This document shows, one piece after another, positions 23,601 to 38,600 of a DNA stretch of 64,000 bases; the stretch's first letter is position 1; every line of letters begins with the position of its first letter. Origin of the DNA: Eopsaltria australis. Taxonomy: Eukaryota > Chordata > Aves > Passeriformes > Petroicidae. The notes under the pieces are model-generated. The model saw only the letters and a program-made list of their open reading frames with translations, had not been told where the DNA came from and did no database searches. The position numbers and the translations under genes were made by a program. The DNA lies in the NCBI GenBank assembly GCA_034509425.1, contig JAVTVJ010000068.1, forward strand, positions 1,302,001-1,366,000. The letters are read 5' to 3'.

Positions 23601-26600
23601 GTCAAAATGCCTTTGGACAAGAAACATGTACTGAAACAGTGATCTGGTTGTGTAGCTGCCATAAGCCACCCCTTCATAGAGGGAGCCATCTGTGACCTCC
23701 TGTAGCAGGACTACTGACTTCTCCATGATTGCCAACACTTGCTTGGTCCACAAGTAAGCTTCCTGAAGGTAGCCTGAAAGAAAAAGACATTGGCAAAACG
23801 AATTACAACACAACAGTTCACAGACGGTGCCATCTGTACTTCCACAGTGCGATCCTTCATAGCAAGGAATCTGCAATCCAGGGGTCTATAAAACAACTGC
23901 TGCAGCACCCTGTACTTCTAGGGTGAAAAATAAAATAATGTATTTAAACACAGCAAAGCAAGGTCACACAAGCATGGGAAAATCTATCAAACACCTTTTG
24001 CTAATAATACCGGACTATGCTTTACAACTTAAAAAGAAAATTTCCTTAATGCATTCAGGACATGCAAAAAAGGGAAGAGCCAAACCAAGATTATTTATTG
24101 CATTTCAAATTAAAGCTGTATGAAAACAAACCAATGGCGCCACTAGAGGGCTCCAATAATGCAACAGTTCTGATCAGTCATTTTTCACTGGCAGGATCAC
24201 CAGCATGATAAGGAGATCCACAGAGACTAAAAAAGTAAAATCGTTCACATTTGAGCTGCAGTTAACTGACATTCTAGTAACTCATGCTCTATTTTAAGAC
24301 CTGCTCTGTTATATTTTCAGTTTGTTGTACAGCCTAAAGGGTTATCCAAATAAAAGCTATTTTGGAAGAGCTTTGCATGGGCAATTCCAAAAGTAGATTC
24401 CTCAATTCCAGAATAAAATTAATCTTCCAAGTAGATATATTCTCAGCCTCCACATATACAAGCCCTAAGCAGCTATAGTTTTTCTAAAGAAAAGTGTTTC
24501 AGAGATTTTACTATTTTGGTCTGCTCTACACAAATCAAGACCTGGGAAGAGGTCACGAGAAACCTTCTCAGTGCCAGTCTGCTTTCACTAAGCACAAGCA
24601 TGAGGGCCTCAGCACCCCATTTATGTATTGCAAAAGTCAGCACATGGAACCCAGCAGAGGAAAGGCTGCATGCCTTCTCTTATTTTCTTTTGGATTGAGT
24701 AGCAAGAGAGGTAGGACTAAACAGAGACCAACTGCCTTGTGCTTCTGCATGGCAGCTTAGTGTTCTCCCAGCTCAGTGTCTGGACACAGATTTAACCAGA
24801 CTTAATTCCACTCTTCAGCAAAGCCCAGCTGGCAGATGTTACTGCCCAATACGTGGTGAAGCAGTGCCTGCTGAATGAAGCACATGTGCCAGGCTAAGGG
24901 AGTAGAAGCTACATTCAATCCTGTTACTCAGAGTGTTTCGTCTCATTGCCACCAACACTGTATTTATGCTCAGCAGGGTGATGAGTAATTCAGGCATCCT
25001 TCTAGTTGAGGCTGCCAAATCCTGCTCAGTTAACAGAGAGAAAAAAAAATAGTGTCTACACAAAACAGACAATCTGACTCTAACATGGTATTTTGAATAC
25101 CTGGCTGAAGAGAAAACTGTGATGGGGAAGGCCTGAGAGACAGGGGCAGTGGTACTACTTCCACTTCACTCACAAATATTAAGACACTCTTTCATTACTC
25201 TTCATGGAGTTGGCAGCACAGTGGTCTGTCAGAATAAAATCCTGAATGTTTCCACTCCTGTTTTCCCTTGTGATACAAAAGGGAAACTAGTTTTTGCTGC
25301 AAGAATGTTATTTGCCATGGTTCAGAGCAGTGCCTTTACCACTGTAATGCATTAATGTCCTGTTTACTTAGTGTACATCTATGCTGTAATGCTATACTTG
25401 TAGTACACTAAAAGAATAATAATACATTGAAATGAAGAAAGTAAAAGACTCAATACTCTGTCTGGATACATGACAAACCAGAACAAATCTCATCTTGATT
25501 TAGCAGTATATAAACTAGGCATCTATATCAATATCAAGGCCTTACTCAAGTTTCTATTTTGAACATCTGAGTGTCTAAGTGCAAAGACTTCACCATACAC
25601 ACATGCCTAGAACTCATCTCAATTAGTTTCATTTTTCATTCCTAGGGCAACATTTACATTCTTTTAAATTGGCTTTTAGTCTCCACAAGCTTCAATAGCT
25701 GAATTGTGTTTAAACTTACTAGCTGGAATTTAAACCTTCTGTGAGAAAGCTCTAGACTGGGATACACTATTTGCAACTGCTATGTATCTGATACAGAAGC
25801 GTATGTTCACTCCTTTTCTCCCTCCCTTTTTTTTTTCCCCTCCTTCAGATTATTTTCTTTCATATTGGAATTACAGGGTTTCTTTTTATTTTAGACCAAC
25901 AGAAAAACCTCATTTAAGTTACTATTAAAAAAAAAAGTTGCTCTATATCAAAACAACGTAATTTTAATTTAGAAATATATAATCTGTTTTGATCTATTTT
26001 CATTTGAACTATTACTACTACTTCCAAATTGCTCAAGAATTAATGAATTTCCTGCTTTTTTCCTTCCTCCTCCCCCCAAACACCATCACTTTAGTGAAAA
26101 AAAATATTGCGCAGCTTTGTGATGTTTTCATTGTTTTTCACAAGGCATACTTATGGTCTGTATCTTCATGAAAAGCAGAATCATCTGGCAAACTGCCAGC
26201 CTTCTGCACCAACAAAGGCTTAGGGAAGGATGGAATTATATGCAATTTAGCAAACCCACTGAATAAATATGGCCTGAGTCTTTCATTTGTGGAAGGCAAG
26301 ACAGGAGGATAGGAAATAACTTCCACACATGCTCTTGATGCTTTTCAACATATACACATCAGTTAGTATGTTTGTTTTAACAGGCACTTAGCAAAAAATG
26401 ACCCTCCAAACACAGTAGGTACCTCAGTTTTTTGTCACACTTCTTTGGGCATTTGAAAGCTTCAGTGCTGTGCAGATGTGCCTGTGCTTGGCAGGGCTGA
26501 GCAGCTTGGCAACATCATCAGCATCCAGAAACCAGATTTTCCTTGACTTGCAGTGTGTAAGTAGTTCCATTGGGAATCATGTTTTCAAAATACTTCCAGC

Positions 26601-29600
26601 ATACATAAAATAATCACCTGATGAAATGCTGATTAATTCTTATAAAAACAGGAGCTGGCTCCATGACTTCTATCTCTCAGCTGAAGTACCTATAGGGTTT
26701 AAAGTCAGGATTGCTTACCTGCTCTCTTTCTCTGACTCTGTGACTTGCATTCTCCAGGAGGATGGGGATAGCCTCCCAAACAGAACAGGCAAAAGCTACT
26801 GGCCAGGGTATTCACCTTGGAAATGGGAAGGATGGTTTCATGCCCCCAAAGCCAAGAAGAGGAGATCTGGCACAGATGTTGGTTGTGGGTGCAATGCCAG
26901 AGTTCTGAGGGAAAAAAGTACAGCCTTGCATATCTCCACAGAAAAGGCTTTTGTGAAGAAAGGCCCTCAGCTGTGGCATTTGGGTGGAGAAAGTTACACT
27001 TTTGCAGCTCTCCCAGGCAACAGGACAGAAATCTTAGATGAAATTCCAGGTTATCCTACTGTCTGGCTCCCACGTCAGAGCACTGGGTGTTTCTGACTGC
27101 TGACTTTCACAAGGCTTTGTGTAAGGAGACCAAATGCACCGTTCTACATTGGTAATGTACTCTGAAAGACACTGTCCATGAATCAGGACTGGACAAACTG
27201 TATACAAGGGGACTTTTAACTCTTACAAACTGTGAGGTAAGAATTTCAGAATCACTTAGAAAACTGACTTTATACACACACACATCATGCCTTGTACATC
27301 TGCCCACAGACTTTTTTCTATTCAGTAAATTAAATTTTACCAAGCAGCAAAAGAGCAAACCCAACACTGCTGTACACTCAGAAGCACTTTTATCAAATCC
27401 TGAACTTTCCTGTGTAAGTGGCTGATTTGAGTTGATACACTTCAGAAAAAACATTCCTATGGCTTAAGCACATACCTTGATTCATGAGAACCAGGCTTCC
27501 AGCCAGCAGGGCCACACAGTTGGTAGGCTGGTGGTTGTGAAGGTACTGGAAGCCCCATCCACGAATGTACGATGTTTCGTACATGTATCCTGAGGCATTG
27601 GCAATTACTTCAAGAAATCTCTCCTGTTGAATCTTGCTAAGGTAGCTGTACAAGAAGTCATATGCAGTGGCAAAACCAACCAAGGAGTGAGCAAGAGGGA
27701 CCTCATCCCACGGGGCATCCTTCACTAGCCTGTCAATAAAAAAGATAGCAATTAATTGAGTTTCACCTACTTAATTTTCCCCCTTACTGTACTGTGATAT
27801 GTATGTGATCTAAAGTCTCCAAAGTTGGACAATTAATGTGGAATTTTTAAGACAGTAGTAAGCCACTTACCAAGTCTCTAAACCATTTTTTCCTCTCCTA
27901 AGTATGGACAACATTAACTTTCAAAAGCTTATTAACTACATTAGAAAGATTAAGTTGCTAAATATTAAAGAAGTGTTTGAAATATTCTGGGTTTTGCTAG
28001 GAGAAAGGCAGAAAACTGATTGTACAAAAATGGAATCTGTTCATCTGAAGAAAGATTCAAATAATTTTTGTGATAAAGTAATATGCCATGGTTTATACTC
28101 CTCCAACCTCCTGTAACGTATCTTTTTTCTTTTCCAAAGGAGTCAGTTGATAAATGGTACCTATGAGACTAAAGCTGTCTTTAAAGCAAGTATAATAAAA
28201 TAACTCATTATACTGTTTCTTCATGTCCCAAATGCATTCAAGGACAGAAGTAGAGAATATGAAACTTCGTTTGACTACAGCCCAAATTAACATAAAACTT
28301 GGGGTTTTTTAATGCTAAGATAGAAAAGAGGTAAAATGCTGTCAATACTCAAAAATTATTTTGTAGGAACTACTGGCTTGTGTCCAATGATTACACTGAA
28401 CTTAGCAAAACAGTAAATTTTTACCAAGAAAATTCATAATATAGGTAGTATGGAACAAATATTTCTCTTAAATCAGGCATACATTGTGTATCATAGACTG
28501 TAGTTTTGCAGTACTTGCAGTACTTCCAGGCCATGATTCTACAGAAAAGAACATGTGACAGAATACACAGTGAAAATGAACTTTTATAAACTGAAAAATC
28601 ATCAGTTGCTTTCATGCTTTGAAAAGTATAAAAGTAAAATAAAAATATACTTTTTATTACAAAAATTAATTTAAATTGTTGAGATGAGTGTCCTACTGCA
28701 AACAGTAGATATGGTGATGTGCTCCTGAAGGCACACACATTCCAGCTTCAACTATTCTATGACTCTACAAATATGATTTCATCTTTGTTTGTGTAAGCAG
28801 CAGTGTGAACAGATGAGGAAGAATCCCCAAAGAGTAACATAAAACCAAAAAAATTCTGCTACAGAAGCATTTATTGGCATTCCAAATGCATTAATAAACC
28901 ATGTAGAAACTACAACCATCAGCCTAAGGCACTGCAATGATGGTAAAAGACATTATGTGCAAGTGACAAAAAATGACCTTTAATTTTTTTTTCAGTATAT
29001 TTAACATCATTGGAAGAACTCAAATTTGGCACATTCAGACTTCCATGTAAGGAAACTGTATGCTTTTTGATTAGCAGAATTTCCAACAGTTTTAACTGTT
29101 TACCTTCTCTCAGCTTTGTTTCCATCTTCTGCTTGCAGTGAAGTTAAACATTCTGTCTTCTTTTTCTTAAATGAAATATTTGCCTCACAGATTTAAATTA
29201 AATACATCAATCTGAGTTGTCTGGTTATTTGTCAATTAATTCTCAATTTCTGCTTTTTCATCTTTCCTTATAATTGAAAAAGCTCTTAAAATGTTGTTGA
29301 TCCTATACACAAAATTAAAGTTCAATTCTATGCCAATTATATAAAACATTCTGGCACCATGATTCCTGTCAGGAATCCTTTGATACAGAAACATTCTTTG
29401 ATCAGCTATATCATGAATTCTAATTTCTGAAGTATTTTTAGTTTCACTAAACATTTGCATATTCAGAAATCAGAGTCCAAATGGGTACAGGGAATTTCAC
29501 TTTTAAGGCATGTGCTTGGAACAATTACGAAGAGTTTGAGGCTAAGAGATACATTAGGGTGGAAGAAAAGTAAAATGAAAGAATTTGAGCTAATTTAAAA

Positions 29601-32600
29601 TATTTAATTGAAAGTTCAGTATCCTTTTAACAACACACAAGCTCCTGATTAGATTCTGCTTAAACCTATTCTGCTTAAACCTGATCTTTACCTGACTTAA
29701 TTTAAAATGGGATTTGCCAGTGGAACTGATTTATTGTAACTTTCACTGTTAAGGTATATAATAACTTTATGTTTAGTTTCTAACAGAATCAAAAACACAT
29801 CAAATTCTACTGTGTAAGAAAATATATTAGTCTCCCTGGCACTGCTTCTGACAAAATAGAAAGCAGTCTTCTACATGGAAGATGCTAAAATGAGAAATTA
29901 TAACTGCGTTTAGGCTCCTGATCTCTTCAGAAAAAAAACCCCAAAACCAACAAAACAAACTCCACAGTCTTTCAGTGTAAAAACCCTTATGTTAGGCACT
30001 CTAACCATACACACTGACATAGTTACCCAGCTTGGGTTAAACAAGCAATTTTATCATAACTTCCCTCAAATTGCACTTCTGTACAGTTAAGTCTTGTGTA
30101 AGATTTCACAGAGGAGATTCACACAAGTAAAAGAGAAAAATAAAGATGATGATTTAAAGATCTTCATTTCTAAACACACAAACCCACAGTCTACATCTGC
30201 TCTTAAGGTGCAGCTCTTTTGAAGAAACAACTCTTTAATTGCTATAAATCAGAGCAACCCCTCCTTAACTTACATTCAGGGGAACCAAGCAATGTCCAAA
30301 CGTGGAAAATTATTCACGAGAGGAATGGTCAAGTAGCAAACATTACATGGTTTTTGTATCTATATGATGTTCCTGTGTCAGACTTGATGAATAGCCTGAT
30401 ATTCAGGCTGATAAACTGGGGGAAGGCACAGAGCCACAGGTGTACACTGAACATGCATGAAAAAAGTGTTTTCAGGGCTAACTATTAACTACTAAGAAAA
30501 GTGGTATGCATTCATACAAAGGTATGTAAAAACAAGCCAACACTTTGCCCTGTGCAAGAAACTATTTTCTAAGAATAAAACTTAACATCAGAGAGTATGA
30601 ACTTCAGCTTCACAATTAACTGTGTCTGACGATAGCAAGTGACCTCTGCCTCAAGGCCGCATTGGCCTTGTCAGCCTTTAAAAGCATCAGATGTGACAAA
30701 AACAAAAACATCCAAAGTAAATAAAAATACCTATAATGGATTCTTTAATATAGAGCAACTACTTAGTTGCAGACATACGCACTTTGAGCAAAGGCAACTG
30801 TTCCAAAAATTCTAAAACGTATTTTAAATTCTAAAACATAAAGGCATCCCTACAATATCTTTTTACACTTATATATCTGCATCTGTAGGTATAGGTGTAT
30901 TTCGAAGAGGTGCCCATTTGGAAACTTGAGAAGATTATGAAAGAGCAAAAAGTGCTGAACAGGTTTGCTACCTCATGATCGAACTCCATAAACATCCAAA
31001 GCCATGTGCATTGTTCTGCACAAAAAACTGCTGTCTGGACAAATCCTGTGAATGGCACAGGATAAATACATGCCTGGGGCGTTCTTTAAAGTTTTGTTCA
31101 TCTGTGTCCTGCAAAATATTTTTGTTACTTTATTTTAAACATTTAGAGTTTGATATAAATCCTCCATGAAGAAACTGGAGAAATAAAGAGATCATGGATA
31201 AGGCTGGAATTATGGATAAGTAGCATGGTTTTCCTACATGTGTTGAGAATTTTAGCACAGGGCAATGTGGTTTATCTGTTTTAAATTTGCCACCTTCTAT
31301 AATGAACAATGAATATGAAGGGGGGTATTAAGACCCTGTTCTCCAGTGATCAATTTATGGCACCAAGAACCATCATGCATGCACCACATCCGTTCTATGA
31401 ATATGCAGCACCTTCATTAAATGCAATTCCAAGCTCTAAATAAGTACACCATTTGCATAAAATTTTGGATGGATGGAAAGTAAAAACCACCATCACCACC
31501 AAAGCCAAGATCACTACAACCTCTCAATTTCTTGACAACATTCCTGATGCTACTACTGTCTCTTCCCTCAGTAGAAACAAGTTTCTGTAATTTTTCCCTA
31601 CTCACTACCAAGTAACTACTTCCTTACTGAAAGGAGGGTCACGTAGGTTGGGGCAGTCCCAGACGTGAGCACAGACTGGGAAAAGAATTCACTGAGAACA
31701 GCCCTACAGAGGTGGATTTTGGGGTTCAGGTGGATGAAAAGCTGGACATGACCCAGATCACCTGCAGCTCAGGAGGCCAGTTGTCCTGGGCTCATCAAAA
31801 GCAATTGTGTCCAGCAGGGTGAGGGAGGGGATTCTGCTCCTCTACTCCACCTGATGAGACCCCACCTGGAGTGCTACAAACTGCTCTGGGGTCCTCAGCA
31901 TAAGGAGGACATGGACCTGCTGGAGTGAGTCCAGAGGAGGCCAGAATGATGCTCAGATGGGTGGAACACCTCTCCCATGCAGAAAGGTTGAGATGGGGTC
32001 GCTCAGCCTGGGCAAGAGAAGTCTCCAGGGAGACCTTACAGAAACCTTCTATTACCTAAAGGGGGACATATAAAAAAGAGGGTTTTTGCATGGGTAGACA
32101 ATGATAAGACTTAGGGGAATGGTTTTCAACTAAAACAGGAGGTTAAGAATTAGGAAGAAACTCTTGACTGTGAGAGTGGTGAGGCACTGGCACAGGCCGC
32201 CCAGAGAAGTTGTGGATGCCCCAAACCTGGAAGTGTTCAAACCTGGGCCAGACAGGGCTTTCAGCAATCTTGTCTAGTCCAAGGTGTCCCTGCCCAGTAC
32301 AGGGATTTTGGAACTGGATGATCTTTAAGGTCCCTTCCAACCCAAACAATTCTATGTTTCTATGATTCTATTAGCATTTCTCTCAGAAATATAAGCCAAG
32401 AGGAAAAAAACACTGTCTGACCAGCTCAGGGCAAGATTTAAATCAAACTCTACTGCTCAAGTGAGTTCCTTGATCATGACCTGTGGGATGTTAAGAGTCA
32501 TCTTTCCTTCACTGTGTATCCAGTTCTTAAAAACAAACTGAAGTAAATAGGAAAATAACCCTCTTTAATCTGAGATACAGAATACCCTTCCAAGGCAGGT

Positions 32601-35600
32601 GAGATCTGATTTTTGGCCTCTAGGTCAACAACTAACATGGTATCAGTTAATGCAAAATGAAGAATTAAGCACACCCTGACACATGCATTACACAAGTAAT
32701 CCACATTCTGAGTTTTAATGCTCGAACCTTTCCCATGACAAATTACTGCAGAATAACTCCTGGAGCAGGAGATGGAAGGAAGGATGCCAGTAGTTCCTCA
32801 TCACCACTGAAATTCTCAACCTCACTAGATGTGTGCAAAGGAAATGAGTGAGAACTCTTTTCTAAAGGCTTAGAGGTGAAAATTATTTCTAAGACAGCCC
32901 TGTAGAGCATTTCAATGCCATCTACCTCAGACTTGGGGACCAGCTGTGAGCATGGTTGAGTTTAATGCACACTAAATGTCAAGTGTGGAGGCAAATGAGG
33001 CACATAATGGGGCCAGCTGACCTCTTGATTGCTTGTGCAATTGTACAGTGTTCCCAATGCCAAGGACAATGTCTTGGCACTCTTGCTATTGCCCTCACCC
33101 ACTTCTGAGGGAAGGAGATACAGCTTTAAACCTCCCATCATGCAGAAAAGAGAAATATCCTTCCGTGGCTAGACAAAGCACATCAAGAGGGAGCACACCT
33201 TCCAAGTGGAATGAGACCACCAGCATTTATTTTATAAACCAGACCAAAACTTAAATATTTTTCTTACAAAGTCTCCAAAATAAAGTATTTTCTTGTGCTC
33301 AAGTGGAATATTTTCTTAATAAATGGAGCAATATTCTACAATTGTCGTTTCAAGAAGAAAAAAAGAAGACTTCGAAAAAAAACAACCTCTCAGCTTTCAC
33401 CCCTTCCACATTTTTCTGGTTGGCTGCCAAAACAAAAGCCCCATTATCTGCCCAACCTTAGTGCTTGGTCCTTTGCAACAACAAAAATGTTAAGAATAAA
33501 AAACATACTTGAAAAATGGATGATTTATGTTTCTGGTGTCTAAGGTAAAACAGGTTTGCCCCTCTCTCTTTACCAGTCAGGTTTCAGCAGCAGCCAACCT
33601 CACATGCTTGTGTTCATTGCAGCTTAGTTGACAGGAAGAAAGGCAAAGGAGTGGTTAAATGTAAAAGGCTACATTCATTTCAGTAAAAAAAAAGGCAACA
33701 TATAGACAGACGTTTTAAGAGCTTACTATAAAAATAGAGTTGTACTGCTTAGGTGCTTAGGGGAGGAAAGTAAAACTTTAGTTCCTTAAAAATCTTAATC
33801 TACTTTTTAATCTCTTTCCCTCTGTTTCCTCAGAGGTCTATGATCATCATTCTGATGCTTCTAAAGCTTCTTCCAGATCTTCTCTCATTTTTGGCTTTGA
33901 ACACAAGAGAGTCCTTCTCACTGAGGGCTTGCTTTTATGATGCTTCTGTGTTGACACATTAATAAGCTAGAACTGACTCTGTTTTAGTTGTTCTCAGTGC
34001 CATATTAAGCAGACACAGAAATTTAATTATGCTATTATTTTAGGAGATTGCCTCTAGCTCTTATTTTAGCAAATTTTTATACCAGTCATGCCACAAAGTG
34101 AGCTCCCTGTAGCTACCACAGAATGTCAGCACCAATTTATCTTCTGTATCAATTTAGGTATTAAAGAAGCTCTCCAAAATCCAGCTAGCCATTTTATTTC
34201 ACAGACATGCACAATTTCTATTTTTAAACACTACATATGTAGAAGATAAAAACAGCATAAGGGTTTGATATTTCACTTACTAACATAATATATATTCCAG
34301 ATATCAAATTAATCTTCCTACCCTTCCTCTTCTTTTTCTTCCCCTCTGTAGGAGACAGCTATCAGCATCCTCCAAGCTTCTTTTATACTAACTTTTATTC
34401 CACAGTCTTATAAAGCCCCCCTTAGTTTTCTTTGAATGTGACTGCTGGTTGATTATTGGGAGTCAAACAGATGCTATAAATTTCTGGTGTCAGCACAGAG
34501 ACTTGCTTTATTTCAACTTGGCATATATTAGTTTATTTTAGCTAAATGATTATCCACACGTTTAATTATTTACACATATATATTTTTACCTTGTAATCTG
34601 TATTGTTCAACATCTAGCACTATCTGGATACTAACGGCAAGGGTCCTACAGGATGTTCCAATACTTTTTAATAAACAGTAACTAACAGAAGGGTACATGA
34701 TTGCTAGTTTATATGAAAGCAGCGGAAAGGTCACAGATTTATGCTAAGTCTTAAGCTTCTCCTTAGCTGCTCATATTTCCCTGGAATGTCTGCATGTGCT
34801 TGACAGTAATTATCTGCCCTGTGAAACCCACAGAGCCGCCTTACTGTTAAATCCCACACCTTACTGCACATTGGTAACATACTTGTCTTTAAAAACGGGG
34901 CATCAACTATGTGCAAAAAAACCCAAACACACAGAAATCTCTTTCTGGCCACTGCAAATTGGGACAACTCTCCTGCTACAAGAAGGTGCAAAATTTGTGA
35001 ACTCCCAAGGCATTTGTTAGTAAGGTGAGCTTAGTAAAGAAGAGTTTTTCACTGCTTTGTCCAAAACAGAGAATCTGACTGAACTGTTATTTCTGCACAA
35101 TGTGTGACTCTGATTACATCATTCTGCTCAGTACGGGAACGGGACGAGCCAGCGGCATATGGAAAGAATCACGAGCACAGATCTGCTCGGCCAAAACGCC
35201 CTTCTGGTGGGGAGTGCTCTAGGGGCCAGGCAGAGATAAAATGCCAGAAAACACATCTATATCCTCTGTTCCCTCTAAAAAAAGATAATACGGTTCAAAT
35301 AGAAGGACAAACTTCCCATAAGATTTTAGGCAGTATCTAGATATCCAATCCCTGGAAAACCAAGGGGCTTATTTAATACCAGCTTTTAATTTTTATAGGC
35401 TAAACCATTAATGGTCATTTATTTCAACTAAAATATTAATGCACGTTTGTTTGCTGTTGCCAGTCTCCACAACAGTGTTGTTCCCATATTATTTTGGGTG
35501 ACTGTTATAGTTAGCTGTTACCCAGTGCCCCTCTGTTTATTTTAAAATGTAAACCTACTCCAGGATGTAGCCATTAGGGATGCTCTGCTAATGAGCAGCA

Positions 35601-38600
35601 TGCCTATCAACATGGGTTGTTATGACAAACGGCTCAACCTCTGTTAGTCGACACAAATGGGAACTCAGTTGAGGGTGTACTTTATTATGTGACACAAAAT
35701 GACTAATTTAACAGATGAGAAAGGACCAGAGTGTTTAATTACAAGCCCCTTCCATGTATATATCAATTACCAGTAGGCTTTCTCATAATCGTATCCTGGG
35801 ATATTGAATGATATTTGGACTATGGAGAATTCCACTAATGTAAAGAAGAAATTTAAAATGTCAGTCTCCTTAATCTTCTAGCATTCTGAAACAAATAACC
35901 AGTGATATTTTAAACCATATTTCTTTTATTCAACTACTGCACATGCTAAAAACATACACTTTTGTTTTCTGGTAAGGCTTAAATTTTACTTAACATTGCT
36001 ACAAAAACTAGAGGAAACTCATTAAGATGATTTTTTTTTTTTAATTCTAAAGCTATTTTTGAGTCAATGCCATGACAGAAGTCAAAAGAAATCCAGATTA
36101 TACTGCTGAAAGAATTAAACTGCCAGTGCCAGATTTAACTTTCCAACATGTTGATGAATCTGTCAGTGATAAAAAAGATATTTTTCCAAAAAATTTACAT
36201 GTCAGTCTTGGCACCTACATTACTGAGGAGGTCTAAGGAGGTGCCTGTTTTACTTACCTTACTGATACCTCTTTAGAAAACCTCTCTTTCCTGATGAAAT
36301 AAGGAGTTTTGGCAGATGACTCTCCTAACATTCAAAGCTTTAAAGTAAGGCAACATCAAGACTCCTCCTCCTTTCCACCCTCCTGATCAGAACGCACGTG
36401 TCCTCAAATTATTTAATAAGGACAACAGTCATATATCATCCATAACAGTATTTTCCCGAAGTCTGAGGAAAGCCAAACATGCCTAGATAGACTGGACAAA
36501 AAAAATCCACCACTGTGACACTGCCAGAACAGCTCATATAACAGCCACAACTCCTATTTATCATGTTTATTCTCCCTAGTCTTATCCTAAGTGGAGAAGA
36601 GCGTGCAGTAACATTTTCTGGTACTTTTGAGTTTCTTAGAAAAAACATATTTACATAATCCATCTGCCCAGTCCTTCAGCCTCTGAACCCAGCCTGTTTG
36701 AGCAAAGCCAGACAGTGCACTACTTGCCTCAGAGACGTCACATTCCTACTTTTCTGAAAACCACTGCTGGACAAGGGAGAGAGATCTGTATTACTGCCAC
36801 CACTGATGGGGCTATAGTGTACACTCCACACTGACAGCATTCAGACATAAGTTCTCAGGAGGGAAACAAAAACGGAAACCAGATCCATGCTTCTGCCACA
36901 GCACTTGAAGAGCTGGCCAGCTGGAGGTTACACAAAGGGCAGCTTAGCCCAGCTCTATCCCCTATGTTTATGATTTCCTCCTATACTTCCACTACTACTA
37001 AACACATTGCAGACACTTCTTTTGCAAAGCAGAGAACCCTGATTAAACCTTGATTGATTTCTGAATGGGATGTCTACCTCAAAAGGGAAAGATGGGAAAA
37101 GCATGGTTTCTCTTTCACCAAGGTAAAGCAAGATACTTGCTGGAGAAAAAACAGTGGTTTGAGGCAGGTAAATAACATCAAAGCCAAGTGGAAATGGGAT
37201 ACCTGCTTGGTTCTGATTGGTATCTGGTCAGCTGGGACAAAGGAGAGCATTATAACAAGGCACAGAACAACCACAATTAATCCAGGGCAGGAATCACAGG
37301 ACACAAGGAACTCAAATCAGGTTGAGACAGAGAGTGAGATGTAGAAAAGTGAAAAGAACAGACACAAACAAGTTCTCCTACCCAAAATAATACTTCCTCC
37401 TCTTTCTCATTTCATTAAAACAGATGGCCATGTAACTATACACTACCCAAAACAAGTTAAGAAAGAGTGTGAACAATGAAACTAAGGAGGAAGGTGTTGA
37501 CTTTGGAGCAGTCTGTCTCCTATTAGAGATGGTCCCACATCCTTGGATTCACCTCTGTAAGCTATATCCCTCTGTCAGTGTGCCAGGAGAAACACACACT
37601 GTCTCCAGAGATAAAACTGAAACTCTGTATTGCTATGCCTCAGTGGAAGATTTTGGAAATTACCACTACTGTTGAGACAATACTTTTCTTCCTAAATCTC
37701 ATGTGTCCTCTCTTCTGTGACATGCAAGCAATATATGGCCAGCGTGTCCCTTCTGTCTCCCAACCCTTCTTTTGCTCTAGCTCATGTATTTCTGTGGTAT
37801 TCACCATTTTAATACTTAGTGCAGGGGAACCTGAACACTCTAATGCCTTTTCAATCATGACCATCAGGAGGATATAGATCCCAAGTTATGCTAGCTCAAA
37901 TCCAGCATAATTCCAACGATGGTCCATGGAAGGATTAACATTTATAGGACATTTATAGTTGGTTACTAAAAGGTAAGGATAGTAGTTTGAGCAATGAATA
38001 CTGCTTGAACAGCTAATGCTTCTCTTCCTGTGCTGACTTGAATCTTGACTCATACTTCTGCTGAGCTGCTGTCACCACAGAGCTGTAGAACAGCAGCTAT
38101 GACAGAAGGGAGCAGTGCCCCGTCCAGCTCCATCTCGCTGTCCTGGACAGATGCCACGGTCCTGGCAAAGCCCACAATCCCATCCTCTGACCTATTCACA
38201 ATGACAGCAATCCTGGACCATACTCTGCAAGGTGCACCAAGCGGCAGCTGCTGCAGGGAGGTAGGGGAAATGCATCTGCCTGAGCTAAAAAAGGAGATAA
38301 ATTGCAGGTGGGTATGAAAAGGAGGAGACCTTGGGGTCTCAACTCTAGAATCACTCCTACAGTGAGAACATTAACTTCCGTCCCCACAGAAAGAGCGTGG
38401 CGCAGAGAACGCAGAGTAACTTGCGGGGATGACAGCTCACATCCAGGGGAAGTTAATCCAGGAGGTGGTCATCAAAATGCCAGTTACTCAGGCAGTCCCA
38501 GGAATCAGATGGACAACTATCATGTTCCAGAATGTCTTAAGGAGAGGCCCAAGAACCATGCAGCCAAGTGAAGTTGCCAGTCTGAACTAAAGCTCAGACA

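Noticed and set aside
26626..27096. 156-codon plus-strand open frame in a DSE intron
   Set aside because: No recognisable family, no low-complexity or codon signal of selection, antisense to DSE; length is possible by chance in a window this size.
38045..38571. Overlapping open frames with higher GC in a DSE intron, considered as an extra exon
   Set aside because: DSE exon phases join perfectly without it (27729 to 39101), and no family similarity is seen.
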